Assembly: GCA_002439285.1 (NCBI GenBank)
Contig: DJTQ01000288.1
Coordinates: forward strand, 1-14,131
Direction: 5' to 3'
Length of the DNA: 14,131 nucleotides
From: Paenibacillaceae bacterium UBA6304
Lineage (GTDB): Bacteria; Bacillota; Bacilli; Paenibacillales; Paenibacillaceae
The position numbers were made by a program, and so were the translations under genes. This document shows positions 7,086-14,131 of the stretch, in pieces. The notes under the pieces are model-generated. The model was given only the letters and a program-made list of their open reading frames with translations. It did not search any database and had not been told where the DNA came from. Every line of letters starts with the position of its first letter. Positions within the stretch are counted from its first letter, which is position 1.

Positions 7086-8063
7086 ATGTCAGGGCGTGTT
7101 ATGGGCAGAAGCGGGTCTTCCGAGGAGAGACCTTCCAGACAGATCAATGTTATTCTCCGCAGCACCGAGCCTCCGGTCGTCTCGCAAAGTCTTCCGGAAA
7201 TAGAGAGTACGTCAGGGGCCAAGGTCATGCCTCAGCAAAGCCTGTTTAACGAATTGCAAAAGGAAATGGACGGTCTGGTTGGGCTCGATCATATTAAAGA
7301 GCTGATGTTTGAGATTTTTGCTCTCTTGCAAATTGCGACGATGCGTTCCGAGGCGGGCCTGTTGTCCGGAGCCCAAGTCTATCATATGGTGTTCAAAGGG
7401 AATCCGGGGACCGGCAAAACAACCGTGGCTCGGATCGTCGCGAAGATGTTTCAAAGAATGGGTGTACTGAGTAAAGGGCATTTAATTGAAGTGGAGCGGG
7501 CCGACCTTGTCGGGGAATATATCGGCCATACCGCGCAGAAGACGCGGGACCTAGTCAAGAAGGCGCTTGGCGGTATTCTGTTCATAGATGAGGCATACAG
7601 CTTGGCGCGAGGCGGAGAAAAAGACTTCGGCAAGGAAGCGATCGATACGCTAGTGAAGGCGATGGAGGATCAGAAGAATCAATTTATCCTCATCCTCGCG
7701 GGCTATTCCGAGGAGATGGATTATTTTCTTGCGGCCAACCCGGGATTACCGTCGCGCTTTCCGATTCAAATGGATTTTCCCGATTACAGTATCGACCAGC
7801 TGATTCAGATTGCCGAAGGAATGGTAAAGGAACGCGATTATATTCTGATGCCTCAGGCGATACTCAAATTAAAGCAGCACTTATTGCGGGAAAAACTCGA
7901 AAGCGAGCACTTGTTCAGCAACGCCAGGCATGTGCGCAATATTATCGAGCGGTCCATTCGCCAGCAAGCGGTCCGTCTGTTGAACCAATACAGCGGCGGT
8001 TCGCCAGGGAAGCTGGAGCTGATGACTATCCGCACGGAGGATTTGAAGCTGGATAAGAAATAA
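7086..8063 (+). CDS. spoVK: Stage V sporulation protein K, AAA+ ATPase (SpoVK/CbbX family)
   Basis: A 325-residue AAA+ protein needed for spore maturation in Bacillus; its substrate is not established. The first ~50 residues are low-complexity and likely flexible. The AAA core begins at GLVGLDHIKEL (~63-73). Walker A is GNPGTGKTT (105-113), the pore region is LVGEYIGHTAQKTRDLV (141-157), Walker B is ILFIDEA (164-170, Asp168/Glu169), the sensor 1 region is ILAGYSEEM (~203-211), the arginine finger is PSRF (Arg224), and sensor 2 is NARHVRN (279-285). The product is close to the usual SpoVK length with all ATPase motifs intact. The ATG at 7086 follows AGAGGTGAT at good spacing. hflX begins 12 bases after the stop, as in the B. 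subtilis spoVK-ynbA pair. CbbX-type rubisco activase shares the fold, but the sporulating context favours SpoVK. Confidence 0.95.
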   Translation: MSGRVMGRSGSSEERPSRQINVILRSTEPPVVSQSLPEIESTSGAKVMPQQSLFNELQKEMDGLVGLDHIKELMFEIFALLQIATMRSEAGLLSGAQVYHMVFKGNPGTGKTTVARIVAKMFQRMGVLSKGHLIEVERADLVGEYIGHTAQKTRDLVKKALGGILFIDEAYSLARGGEKDFGKEAIDTLVKAMEDQKNQFILILAGYSEEMDYFLAANPGLPSRFPIQMDFPDYSIDQLIQIAEGMVKERDYILMPQAILKLKQHLLREKLESEHLFSNARHVRNIIERSIRQQAVRLLNQYSGGSPGKLELMTIRTEDLKLDKK

Positions 8064-8075
8064 GGAGTCGTGAAC

Positions 8076-9386
8076 ATGTCAAAGACGCCGCATGAGACGA
8101 AGACGATATTACCGGACAGGGCTGTGCTGGTTAGCCTGATCACGGCGGAGGCCAAGCAGAGCGGATTTCTGCCGGAATATTCTTTGGAAGAGTTGGTCCA
8201 GCTTGCAGAAACCGCCGGCGTAGAGGTGGCCGACCGGATGACGCAGAACCGGGAAAAACGGGATCCGCGCTATCTGATCGGCAAAGGAAAAGTAGTTGAG
8301 CTGCGGGAGCTCATGGTTCAGCATGGTGCAAATACGGCCATTTTCGACCAGGAGCTGTCCGGGGCCCAGGTGCGCAATCTCGAGGAGATGCTGGATGCGA
8401 AAATCATCGATCGTACTCAGCTTATCCTCGATATTTTTGCCCAGCGCGCCAACACTCGGGAAGGGATTATCCAGGTGGAGCTGGCGCAGCTAACCTATTT
8501 GCTGCCGCGGCTGTCCGGGCACGGTAAGAACTTGTCCCGGCTCGGCGGAGGCATTGGCACGCGGGGACCAGGCGAGAGCAAGCTGGAGACTGACCGCCGC
8601 CATATCCGGCGCCGGATCGGCGAGCTGAAACGCCAGCTTGAGGAGGTAACCCGGCACCGCAAGCTGCATCGCTCGCGCCGTCAGGAAACCGGCGTGGTGC
8701 AACTGGCGCTCGTGGGTTACACGAACGCCGGAAAATCCACGCTCCTTAAGGCGCTCACCGCGGCCGACGTGTTGGTGGAGAATCGGCTCTTTGCTACGCT
8801 GGATCCGACGACCCGGGTGATGGAACTGCCAGGCGGCAAAGAGGTTGTCCTAACCGATACGGTCGGATTTATCCAGAACCTGCCGCATGATCTGATCGCT
8901 GCCTTCCGTGCAACGCTCGAGGAGGCGAATGAAGCCGATCTGATTCTCCATGTGGTAGATGCTTCCTCGCCAATGCGAGGGGAGCAGATGGAGGTTGTGG
9001 AACGGATTCTGGACGAATTGGGAGCCGGAGGGAAGCCCCAGATCGTGCTTTATAACAAAATCGATTTGTGCGGTCCTGGGCAGTTGGAGATGCTGCCTTC
9101 TACAAAAGGCTCGTTGAAGATCAGCGCGCTTGATGAGAGCGACTTGGAGCGTATCCGGCAGGCGGTTCAGCAGGAATTGTCAGGCGGAATGCGAACGTTC
9201 CGGATTCCGGCGCAGAGAGGCGATCTAACGCCTTTTCTTTACCGGATCGGCGATGTAGTAGGACAGCAGTACGAGGAAGAGGACATTATTTATTCGGTCG
9301 ACGTAAATCAGGGAGACTTTGAGAAGTACGGATATATGCTGGCGCCTTTTTTCGTTCCGGATCATGAGAGCCAGTCTAAACAATAG
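8076..9386 (+). CDS. hflX: Ribosome-associated GTPase HflX
   Basis: HflX is a GTPase that binds the 50S subunit and, in other bacteria, splits stalled or stressed 70S ribosomes. The product is 436 residues, typical for Firmicutes. The ATG at 8076 is chosen because AAGGAG (8062-8067) lies eight bases upstream; the in-frame GTG at 8070 would leave only two bases. The N-terminal domain contains the family signatures RDPRYLIGKGKV and FDQELSGAQVRNLEE, then the GTRGPGESKLETDRR loop and the helical arm RRIGELKRQLEEVTRHR. G motifs: G1 GYTNAGKST (214-222), G2 FATLDPTTR, G3 DTVGF (261-265), G4 NKID (327-330). All nucleotide-binding residues are present. It lies 12 bases after spoVK and probably shares its transcript. 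It corresponds to ynbA in B. subtilis. Confidence 0.97.
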   Translation: MSKTPHETKTILPDRAVLVSLITAEAKQSGFLPEYSLEELVQLAETAGVEVADRMTQNREKRDPRYLIGKGKVVELRELMVQHGANTAIFDQELSGAQVRNLEEMLDAKIIDRTQLILDIFAQRANTREGIIQVELAQLTYLLPRLSGHGKNLSRLGGGIGTRGPGESKLETDRRHIRRRIGELKRQLEEVTRHRKLHRSRRQETGVVQLALVGYTNAGKSTLLKALTAADVLVENRLFATLDPTTRVMELPGGKEVVLTDTVGFIQNLPHDLIAAFRATLEEANEADLILHVVDASSPMRGEQMEVVERILDELGAGGKPQIVLYNKIDLCGPGQLEMLPSTKGSLKISALDESDLERIRQAVQQELSGGMRTFRIPAQRGDLTPFLYRIGDVVGQQYEEEDIIYSVDVNQGDFEKYGYMLAPFFVPDHESQSKQ

Positions 9387-9483
9387 AGGGCGAAGCGACT
9401 AGGTTGAACATGAATGAATGTGGATGAACAGTAGATAAAATGAACTAGAATGATGATATAGGCAAGGGAGAGGTAAGGACATA

Positions 9484-10737
9484 ATGGCGGTATTTTCAGA
9501 AGAAATTGTTGAGTGGGTAGAACATGCGGAACGGCAAGCAGGAGATAAATTTCGCGAGATCGATCGGATTGTAGACCGTAATCAATGGAAAGTGATCGAA
9601 GCGTTTCAGAAGTATCAGGTAAGTGATTACCATTTTGCGGGATCAACCGGCTATGCTTATAACGACCGCGGACGTGAAGTGCTCGACCTTGTATACGCCG
9701 AAGTATTCGGCGCTGAGGCGGCCCTGGTGCGTCCGCATTTTGCATCGGGTACGCATACGATTGCTACCGCGTTATTTGGCGTGCTGCGTCCGGGCGATGG
9801 ATTGATGTATATTACAGGACGCCCTTATGATACGTTACATAAAGTAATTGGCAAACCAGGGGACGGTACCGGCTCGTTGCAGGATTTCGGCATTCATTAC
9901 GATGAAGCGGCATTATTGGAAGACGGCTCGGTAGATTGGGATGCAGTAGCTTCCAAAATAACGGATAAGACCAAAGTAATCGGAATTCAGCGTTCCCGCG
10001 GTTATGAATGGAGAGATTCATTTACAGTAGAACAGATCGGCAGCATGATCGCTAGAGTGAAGGCCTTGAAGCCGGATTGCATCGTATTCGTTGATAATTG
10101 CTATGGCGAATTCACCGAGGAACAAGAGCCCACCCAAGTCGGAGCGGATTTAATTGCCGGCTCCTTGATCAAAAACCCGGGCGGAGGGCTGGCTGAAACA
10201 GGCGGATACATTTGTGGCCGTGCGGAGCTGGTCGAACTTGCATCCTATCGGTTGACGGCTCCAGGAATAGGGGGAGAAGTTGGAGCGATGCTGGGAACAA
10301 CGCGCGGAATCTATCAAGGACTGTTCCTGGCTCCAACGACGGTAGGACAAGCCGTCAAAGGAAGCGTGCTCGCGGCAGCCGTGTTTGAGCAGGCAGGTTT
10401 CGAAAGCCGCCCCCGCTGGGATGCCAAGAGGACCGATTTGATTCAGGCTATTCTGTTCAAAGGCCCCGAGCAGCTTATCGCTTTTGTCCAAGGAATCCAG
10501 CGGGCAGCGGCGGTAGACGGACATGTAGTTCCCGAAGCCTGGGATATGCCGGGTTATGAGCATCCAGTCATTATGGCGGCGGGTACATTCATCCAAGGGG
10601 GGAGTCTGGAGTTGTCGGCAGATGCACCGATTCGTGAACCGTATATAGCCTATATGCAAGGCGGCTTAACTTACTCCCATGTGAAATTCGGGCTTTTGAC
10701 AGCCTTGCAATCGATGAAGGATCGCAATCTGGTTTAG
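9484..10737 (+). CDS. PLP-dependent methionine gamma-lyase family protein (YnbB-like)
   Basis: A fold-type I pyridoxal-phosphate protein of 417 residues, from the family once labelled aluminium resistance protein. Characteristic stretches are FAGSTGYAYNDRGREVLD (~51-68), VRPHFASGTHTIATALFG (~82-99), the Asp-containing VFVDNCYGEFTEE (201-213, Asp204 likely pairs with the PLP ring nitrogen) and AGSLIKNPGGG (225-235), where Lys230 is the likely Schiff-base lysine. This arrangement resembles cystathionine/methionine gamma-lyases, but the true substrate is not established. The ATG at 9484 follows a GGGAGAGG/TAAGGA purine run. The 97-base gap after hflX holds no terminator that I can see, so read-through is possible. 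The position between hflX and glnR matches ynbB of B. subtilis, supporting orthology; a link to nitrogen metabolism is only suggested by position. Confidence 0.92.
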   Translation: MAVFSEEIVEWVEHAERQAGDKFREIDRIVDRNQWKVIEAFQKYQVSDYHFAGSTGYAYNDRGREVLDLVYAEVFGAEAALVRPHFASGTHTIATALFGVLRPGDGLMYITGRPYDTLHKVIGKPGDGTGSLQDFGIHYDEAALLEDGSVDWDAVASKITDKTKVIGIQRSRGYEWRDSFTVEQIGSMIARVKALKPDCIVFVDNCYGEFTEEQEPTQVGADLIAGSLIKNPGGGLAETGGYICGRAELVELASYRLTAPGIGGEVGAMLGTTRGIYQGLFLAPTTVGQAVKGSVLAAAVFEQAGFESRPRWDAKRTDLIQAILFKGPEQLIAFVQGIQRAAAVDGHVVPEAWDMPGYEHPVIMAAGTFIQGGSLELSADAPIREPYIAYMQGGLTYSHVKFGLLTALQSMKDRNLV

Positions 10738-10760
10738 TCCATGATTTTTCTTCTTTGAGT

Positions 10761-10777
10761 TGTAAGTTATTCTGACA
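10761..10777 (+). promoter_or_regulatory. GlnR operator 1 (upstream site)
   Basis: TGTAAGTTATTCTGACA is an exact match to the GlnR/TnrA consensus TGTnA-N7-TnACA. It ends seven bases before the -35 box and is centred about 50 bases upstream of the expected transcription start. Its centre is 29 bases from that of operator 2, close to three helical turns, so two dimers would sit on nearly the same DNA face. Confidence 0.92.
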
Positions 10778-10783
10778 TACCTA

Positions 10784-10812
10784 TTGACATGTTAGGATAG
10801 TTAACATAGAAT
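10784..10812 (+). promoter_or_regulatory. glnRA sigma-A promoter
   Basis: TTGACA (10784-10789) and TAGAAT (10807-10812) are separated by exactly 17 bases: a perfect -35 and a one-mismatch -10. Transcription should start near 10819, about 29 bases before glnR. Only purely A/T-rich sequence and the two GlnR operators surround it. Confidence 0.92.
10790..10806 (+). promoter_or_regulatory. GlnR operator 2, filling the promoter spacer
   Basis: TGTTAGGATAGTTAACA also matches TGTnA-N7-TnACA exactly. It occupies the whole 17-base spacer between the -35 and -10 boxes, so bound GlnR must exclude RNA polymerase. Together with operator 1 this predicts autorepression of glnRA in nitrogen excess. Confidence 0.92.
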
Positions 10813-10847
10813 AGGACCATGATTATTTTACTGGAAGGTTGAGAGCG

Positions 10848-11258
10848 ATGAGTGACGAAATTCGCAGAAACATGGCCTTGTTTCCGATTGGTATCGTAAT
10901 GAAGCTTACGGATTTAACGGCTAGGCAAATTCGTTATTATGAACAGCATCAACTGATCGTGCCGGCCCGAACTTCCGGGAACCAGCGGTTGTTTTCCTTC
11001 AATGATGTCGAGCGCTTGCTTGAAATCAAGGGCTTGATCGACAAAGGCGTCAATATCGCCGGGATCAAGCAGGTCATGAATCCGATGACAAAGGATTCGC
11101 AGGAAGCCACGTTCATTACGAAAGACACCGAAGAGAAACGCAAAGAGATGACGGATTCGCAGCTTTATCGCATGCTTAAGCAACAGCTTGTTACTGGACA
11201 AAGACCGGGTCAGGTCTCTCTGATCCAGGGAGAACTGTCCCGATTTTTCAAAATATAA
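10848..11258 (+). CDS. glnR: Nitrogen regulator GlnR (MerR family)
   Basis: GlnR represses glnRA and other nitrogen genes when nitrogen is plentiful; feedback-inhibited glutamine synthetase acts as its chaperone. The protein has 136 residues. The start is ATG at 10848, nine bases after GGAAGG (10833-10838). The winged-helix region runs from PIGIVMKLTDLTARQIRYYE (13-32) through HQLIVPARTSGNQRLFS (34-50), the MerR pattern with RQIRYYE. A dimerization helix follows (DVERLLEIKGLIDKGVNIAG, ~53-72). There is no metal- or drug-binding domain. The tail (GQVSLIQGELSRFFKI) is the short C-terminal segment that in GlnR/TnrA contacts glutamine synthetase. glnA starts 18 bases after the stop. The pair of upstream operators makes the GlnR identification firm over TnrA. 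Confidence 0.97.
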   Translation: MSDEIRRNMALFPIGIVMKLTDLTARQIRYYEQHQLIVPARTSGNQRLFSFNDVERLLEIKGLIDKGVNIAGIKQVMNPMTKDSQEATFITKDTEEKRKEMTDSQLYRMLKQQLVTGQRPGQVSLIQGELSRFFKI

Positions 11259-11276
11259 ACGTTGGGAGAGGTTAGT

Positions 11277-12605
11277 TTGAGTTATTCAAAAGAAGACATT
11301 TTGCGCATCGCCAAAGAAGAAAATGTTCGCTTTATCCGGTTGCAGTTTACGGACTTGCTCGGGACGATCAAGAATGTAGAAATTCCCGTCAGCCAATTGG
11401 AAAAAGCACTTGATAACAAAATGATGTTCGACGGTTCATCGATCGAAGGGTATGTGCGTATCGAAGAATCCGACATGTATCTTTTCCCGGATCTGGATAC
11501 TTGGGTGATCTTCCCTTGGGTTGCCGAAGACCGCGTTGCCCGCTTGATTTGTGACATTTATATGCCCGATGGTACACCGTTTGCCGGCGACCCTCGCGCG
11601 ATTCTGAAACGCGCTTTGAAGGAAGCCGAAGAAATGGGTTATACGTCCATGAATGTCGGTCCTGAACCGGAATTCTTCCTGTTCAAAACCGATGAGAAGG
11701 GCAATCCAACCATGGAATTGAATGACCAAGGCGGATATTTTGACTTGGCACCTACGGACCTCGGTGAAAACTGCCGCCGTGAAATCGTTTTGACGCTGGA
11801 AGAAATGGGCTTTGAAATTGAAGCTTCCCACCATGAGGTAGCGCCTGGTCAGCACGAAATTGATTTTAAATATGCTAACGCCATTAAAGCTGCCGATCAA
11901 ATTCAAACCTTCAAGCTCGTTGTTAAAACGATCGCTCGTCAGCACGGCCTGCATGCGACATTTATGCCTAAACCGCTGTTTGGCGTGAACGGTTCCGGGA
12001 TGCACTGCCACCAGTCCTTGTTCAAAGACAACGTTAATGCTTTCTATGATGAGAGTGACAAGCTGGGCCTCAGTAAAGAAGCTCGTCATTACATGGCCGG
12101 CATTCTGAAGCACGCCCGTGCATTTGCGGCTGTGACGAACCCGACCGTGAACTCTTACAAACGTCTGGTACCTGGATATGAAGCTCCTTGTTATGTGGCC
12201 TGGTCTTCAAGTAACCGTAGCCCGATGATTCGTATTCCAGCTTCCCGCGGACTTAGCACTCGCGTTGAAGTCCGGAACCCGGACCCTGCAGCGAACCCAT
12301 ACCTGGCACTTGCAGTTATGCTGAAAGCCGGCTTGGACGGCATCAAGAATGAGCTGCCGCTCGTAGATCCGGTTGACCGCAACATCTATGTGATGTCCGA
12401 AGAAGAGCGCGTGGAAGAAGGAATTCCAAGCTTGCCTTCCGATCTGAAGGAAGCACTCGGCGAATTGCTCCGCAGCGAAATCATTACTGAAGCGCTCGGT
12501 GATCACGCATTGACTCACTTCTATGAACTGAAAGAAATTGAATGGGACATGTTCCGCACGCAAGTGCATCAATGGGAACGAGACCAATATATGACGCTGT
12601 ATTAA
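11277..12605 (+). CDS. glnA: Glutamine synthetase type I-alpha
   Basis: GlnA makes glutamine from glutamate, ammonia and ATP as a dodecamer, and in its feedback-inhibited form activates GlnR. The product is 442 residues, close to Bacillus GlnA. The start is TTG at 11277, five bases after GGGAGAGG (11264-11271); an in-frame TTG at 11262 would overlap that site, and the residues from 11277 ([16 protein letters not shown]) line up with the Bacillus N terminus. Conserved stretches include [45 protein letters not shown] (metal and ATP region), [27 protein letters not shown] and the end [17 protein letters not shown]. Arg61 corresponds to Arg62 of the B. subtilis enzyme, tied to feedback inhibition. 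The adenylylation loop insertion of I-beta enzymes is absent. Co-transcribed with glnR and closed by a terminator. Confidence 0.98.
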   Translation: MSYSKEDILRIAKEENVRFIRLQFTDLLGTIKNVEIPVSQLEKALDNKMMFDGSSIEGYVRIEESDMYLFPDLDTWVIFPWVAEDRVARLICDIYMPDGTPFAGDPRAILKRALKEAEEMGYTSMNVGPEPEFFLFKTDEKGNPTMELNDQGGYFDLAPTDLGENCRREIVLTLEEMGFEIEASHHEVAPGQHEIDFKYANAIKAADQIQTFKLVVKTIARQHGLHATFMPKPLFGVNGSGMHCHQSLFKDNVNAFYDESDKLGLSKEARHYMAGILKHARAFAAVTNPTVNSYKRLVPGYEAPCYVAWSSSNRSPMIRIPASRGLSTRVEVRNPDPAANPYLALAVMLKAGLDGIKNELPLVDPVDRNIYVMSEEERVEEGIPSLPSDLKEALGELLRSEIITEALGDHALTHFYELKEIEWDMFRTQVHQWERDQYMTLY

Positions 12606-12611
12606 TCGAAG

Positions 12612-12647
12612 AAACCCCTGAGGCCGTAGGCTTCAGGGGTTTTTTTT
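12612..12647 (+). terminator. Rho-independent terminator after glnA
   Basis: CCCCTGAGGCC (12615-12625) pairs with GGCTTCAGGGG (12629-12639) through an 11-bp stem with a GTA loop, flanked by AAA and followed by eight T. It begins seven bases after the glnA stop. The convergent gene ends at 12696, and the reverse strand also shows A-run, stem, TTTCTTC, so it may work weakly for that gene too. Confidence 0.95.
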
Positions 12648-12695
12648 GAGTTCTATTTTCATATTTAGTAGAAAGAATGGAGGATGAGTACGTTG

Positions 12696-13616
12696 CTAAT
12701 TGTTGAGCGTCATTGTTTTAAATATTGAATAGTTATGGATGGCAATCCCGTTAAAGCCGCTATGATTCGAGTAATATTCGATAATTGTATCTAGCTGCTG
12801 GTACATATATTCTAAGCCTTTGTCATAGTACGTAATTTCATGCGGGATACTGTATCCGTTGGGAGGGCTGGTTTCCGCACCGACATAAATTTTCTTGCCT
12901 ATACTCGCCGCATAGTCAGTTTCCGATTGTGCTGCGCGAATTTGCCGCTCGGCCGTATCACGATACGCCATGACGGTTGCCGTATCCACGATGTCTAACA
13001 CAAAATAACTCAGCGGTTTTCGCTGACCCCCGGTTTCCACAATAACCGCGTTTTCCCCCGTTGCATACCAACTCGGTATGGCTGCATTAAACTCCAGCTC
13101 CTCATTGCTTGAGGCAATTTCATTCGCTATTCTTTTAAGAAGCTGTAGATATTGATAGCTCACAGAACCTCTTTTGGTCTTGAATTCAGGCAGAGTGTGC
13201 GGCTCAACATCATATTGAATTCCGTCAAAGCTAGTGTAAGGATGGGAAGCATTGAAGGATAGCACCTGGCGAACTTCTTCTAACGCTTCGCGATGGTATC
13301 CTTCCAGCGCCCAATTTGCTCTTCCGACAACCGCAAAGACCCGTATCCCGTTTTCATGCGCTCTTCGAATCAGTTCCTCATAGGTTGCAGGTTGATCCGG
13401 CAACGTTTTTCTTGTCCCGATAAACAACAAGTTGATCTCTCGTTCATTTAAAAACTCCAGCAACTGACTAATTTTATCCGAATCGGCCGCCGCTTCATAG
13501 AAATCCCATGCCCACAGAGCCTTCGCATGGCTATTGTCAGCCCTAGCCTGAGATGGGATCACGTTCATTAACAAAAAACAAACCGTTAAAAATAGGATGG
13601 ATGCCTTTATTTTCAC
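12696..13616 (-). CDS. Secreted protein of unknown function, TIM-barrel/glycosidase-like
   Basis: An exported 306-residue protein that I do not recognise by name. The N terminus is a typical signal peptide: basic MKIK, a hydrophobic core (~5-20) and a likely signal-peptidase cut after ARA (26); LTVC at 10-13 is not a proper lipobox. The start is GTG at 13616 (reverse strand), with GGAG 11 bases upstream; a later ATG would lose the signal. The mature part alternates helices and strands: LWAWDFYE (34-41), EINLLFIGTRK (60-70), IRVFAVVGRANW (91-102), FDGIQYDVEPH (130-140), LEFNAAIPSWY (174-184), TATVMAYRD (212-220), IYVGAETSP (243-251) and GFNGIAIHNY (287-296). This is the order of a TIM barrel. 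The D-x-x-x-x-D-x-E cluster (Asp131, Asp136, Glu138) on strand 4 and MAYRD recall GH18-like hydrolases. Activity is inference. It is convergent with glnA and looks like accessory cargo. Confidence 0.85.
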   Translation of the reverse strand: MKIKASILFLTVCFLLMNVIPSQARADNSHAKALWAWDFYEAAADSDKISQLLEFLNEREINLLFIGTRKTLPDQPATYEELIRRAHENGIRVFAVVGRANWALEGYHREALEEVRQVLSFNASHPYTSFDGIQYDVEPHTLPEFKTKRGSVSYQYLQLLKRIANEIASSNEELEFNAAIPSWYATGENAVIVETGGQRKPLSYFVLDIVDTATVMAYRDTAERQIRAAQSETDYAASIGKKIYVGAETSPPNGYSIPHEITYYDKGLEYMYQQLDTIIEYYSNHSGFNGIAIHNYSIFKTMTLNN

Positions 13617-13964
13617 CGCGTATTCTTCTCCATTTCTTATTAAAATAGTTTCTTATTACACAATTTCCAGATTACCATAAAAATGGAGTACACCGAATGA
13701 TCTATTTGGACTAAATAAAGTAATCAAGAAATGGGGCAAAGGAATGGGAAGGAACCCAAAGAAAAATGTAAGGGAGCAATGGAGTTATAAATAAATTGCA
13801 TTTGGAAGATAACTCCAAACTGGAGGATTTAGCAGCTTGTTCGTCTAATATACTTATAAATCTATTATTGTGAAATCGCAGATTGGGCTGTGTGAGGGAG
13901 GTTCGTGAATTCGGAGAAAGGGTGTTATCTGAAAGTGACAAGTGCAATGAAAGGAAGCAATCAC
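13617..13964. other. AT-rich gene-free region with inverted repeats and broken frames
   Basis: No convincing gene lies here. The left part should hold the promoter of the divergent secreted-protein gene, but I see no clear box. On the + strand two short frames lack a normal start: 13681-13794 (ends KKNVREQWSYK) and 13772-13873 (ends SSNILINLLL). After that stop the second frame continues as [20 protein letters not shown]. The reverse strand is open from 13989 to 13711. Protein-like wording in several frames without a usable start suggests debris or a dispersed repeat rather than a gene. Confidence 0.6.
13781..13825. repeat. Overlapping, mutually exclusive inverted repeats
   Basis: GGAGTTAT (13781-13788) pairs exactly with ATAACTCC (13809-13816). 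TTTGGA (13801-13806) pairs with TCCAAA (13814-13819). CTCCA (13813-13817) pairs with TGGAG (13821-13825). The three stems share bases, so only some can form at once. No U-run follows, so it is not a standard terminator. Confidence 0.65.
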
Positions 13965-14131
13965 ATGAGAGCATTAATAAATTCAACAATTATAGAAGTT
14001 CTTAAAGGAGATATAACTCAATCTGAATTAGAATGCATAGTCAATGCGGCCAATACTAGTTTACTTGGTGGAGGAGGGGTTGATGGGGCAATTCATCGAA
14101 CGGGAGGTAAAAGAATTCTCGATGAATGTAT
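13965..14131 (+). CDS. Macro-domain protein, N-terminal part (3' end outside window)
   Basis: The first 55 codons of a macro-domain protein, a fold that binds ADP-ribose and in many members removes ADP-ribose or acetyl groups from O-acetyl-ADP-ribose. The start ATG at 13965 has AAGGAAG (13951-13957) seven bases upstream; an in-frame ATG at 13947 has no such site and would add six residues. Hallmarks: GDIT (15-18) whose Asp contacts adenine, [18 protein letters not shown] (26-43) with the catalytic-loop Asn and the glycine-rich phosphate loop, and HRTGG (44-48). This matches the YmdB/O-acetyl-ADP-ribose deacetylase class. The gene is AT-rich (one sampled 60-base line has 16 G/C), unlike the core genes to the left, suggesting acquired DNA. 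Whether a partner domain or toxin gene follows cannot be seen. Confidence 0.9.
   Translation, partial: MRALINSTIIEVLKGDITQSELECIVNAANTSLLGGGGVDGAIHRTGGKRILDEC

Noticed and set aside
9387..9483. TGAAC/ATGAA repeats and possible promoter before the PLP-enzyme gene
   Set aside because: The short repeats are irregular and no -35/-10 pair has usable spacing; nothing beyond the ribosome site is supportable.
12685..12729. ATG frame of 14 codons (MSTLLIVERHCFKY) after GGAGG beyond the glnA terminator
   Set aside because: Only two bases separate GGAGG and the ATG, and it is antisense to the end of the secreted-protein gene; chance is likely.
13681..13794. Short + strand frame reading DLFGLNKVIKKWGKGMGRN
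   Set aside because: It looks protein-like but has no start codon near its beginning and only 37 codons; too little to call a pseudogene.
13711..13989. 92-codon minus-strand open frame
   Set aside because: No plausible ribosome site, no recognised domain, and it overlaps the well-supported macro-domain start on the other strand. Treated as part of the possible repeat.
1..14131. CRISPR array, tRNA, rRNA, insertion sequence or prophage genes
   Set aside because: I saw no regularly spaced repeats, cloverleaf-like sequence, transposase or phage protein in any frame.

Overview
The window looks like chromosomal DNA of a Paenibacillus-type, endospore-forming, low-GC Gram-positive bacterium. It carries the core-genome order mutL - methyltransferase - miaA - hfq - (envelope genes) - spoVK - hflX - ynbB-like - glnR - glnA. 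This parallels the Bacillus subtilis order miaA-hfq-(other genes)-spoVK-ynbA(hflX)-ynbB-glnR-glnA. SpoVK is a sporulation protein, GlnA is of the Bacillus I-alpha type, and most start codons follow strong GGAGG-like ribosome sites. The genus is inferred from gene order and protein style; it was not tested by a search.

Layout. Positions 1-2718 are a tight + strand housekeeping run: the C-terminal end of MutL (mismatch repair), an RsmJ-like SAM methyltransferase, MiaA (tRNA A37 prenylation) and Hfq (RNA chaperone). A hairpin terminator follows hfq. Positions 2894-5539 hold a class A penicillin-binding protein with an added fibronectin-III domain and a Gly/Asn-rich tail, closed by a strong 17-bp-stem terminator. 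Positions 5709-6945 hold a DUF402 protein overlapped by a membrane-anchored DUF218 (YdcF/SanA/ElyC) protein. Positions 7086-9386 hold spoVK and hflX, followed by a PLP-dependent methionine gamma-lyase-family gene (9484-10737). Positions 10761-12647 are the glnRA nitrogen operon with two perfect GlnR operators, a near-consensus promoter and a terminal hairpin.

After glnA the character changes. A secreted protein of unknown function, with a TIM-barrel/glycosidase look, lies on the opposite strand (12696-13616). A 348-base AT-rich gene-free stretch follows; it holds inverted repeats and broken reading frames and may be an interspersed repeat. The window ends inside a macro-domain (ADP-ribose-binding) gene starting at 13965. 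This right end looks like accessory DNA next to a conserved core block.

How the genes work together: GlnR and glutamine synthetase form the known nitrogen feedback circuit, in which feedback-inhibited GlnA activates GlnR as a repressor of its own operon. MiaA, Hfq, HflX and perhaps the methyltransferase all act on RNA or ribosomes. The PBP and the DUF218 protein are envelope functions. I see no CRISPR array, tRNA, rRNA, transposase or phage gene, and no clear new multi-gene system. The least explained items are the secreted barrel protein, the structured region at 13617-13964 and the orphan methyltransferase.
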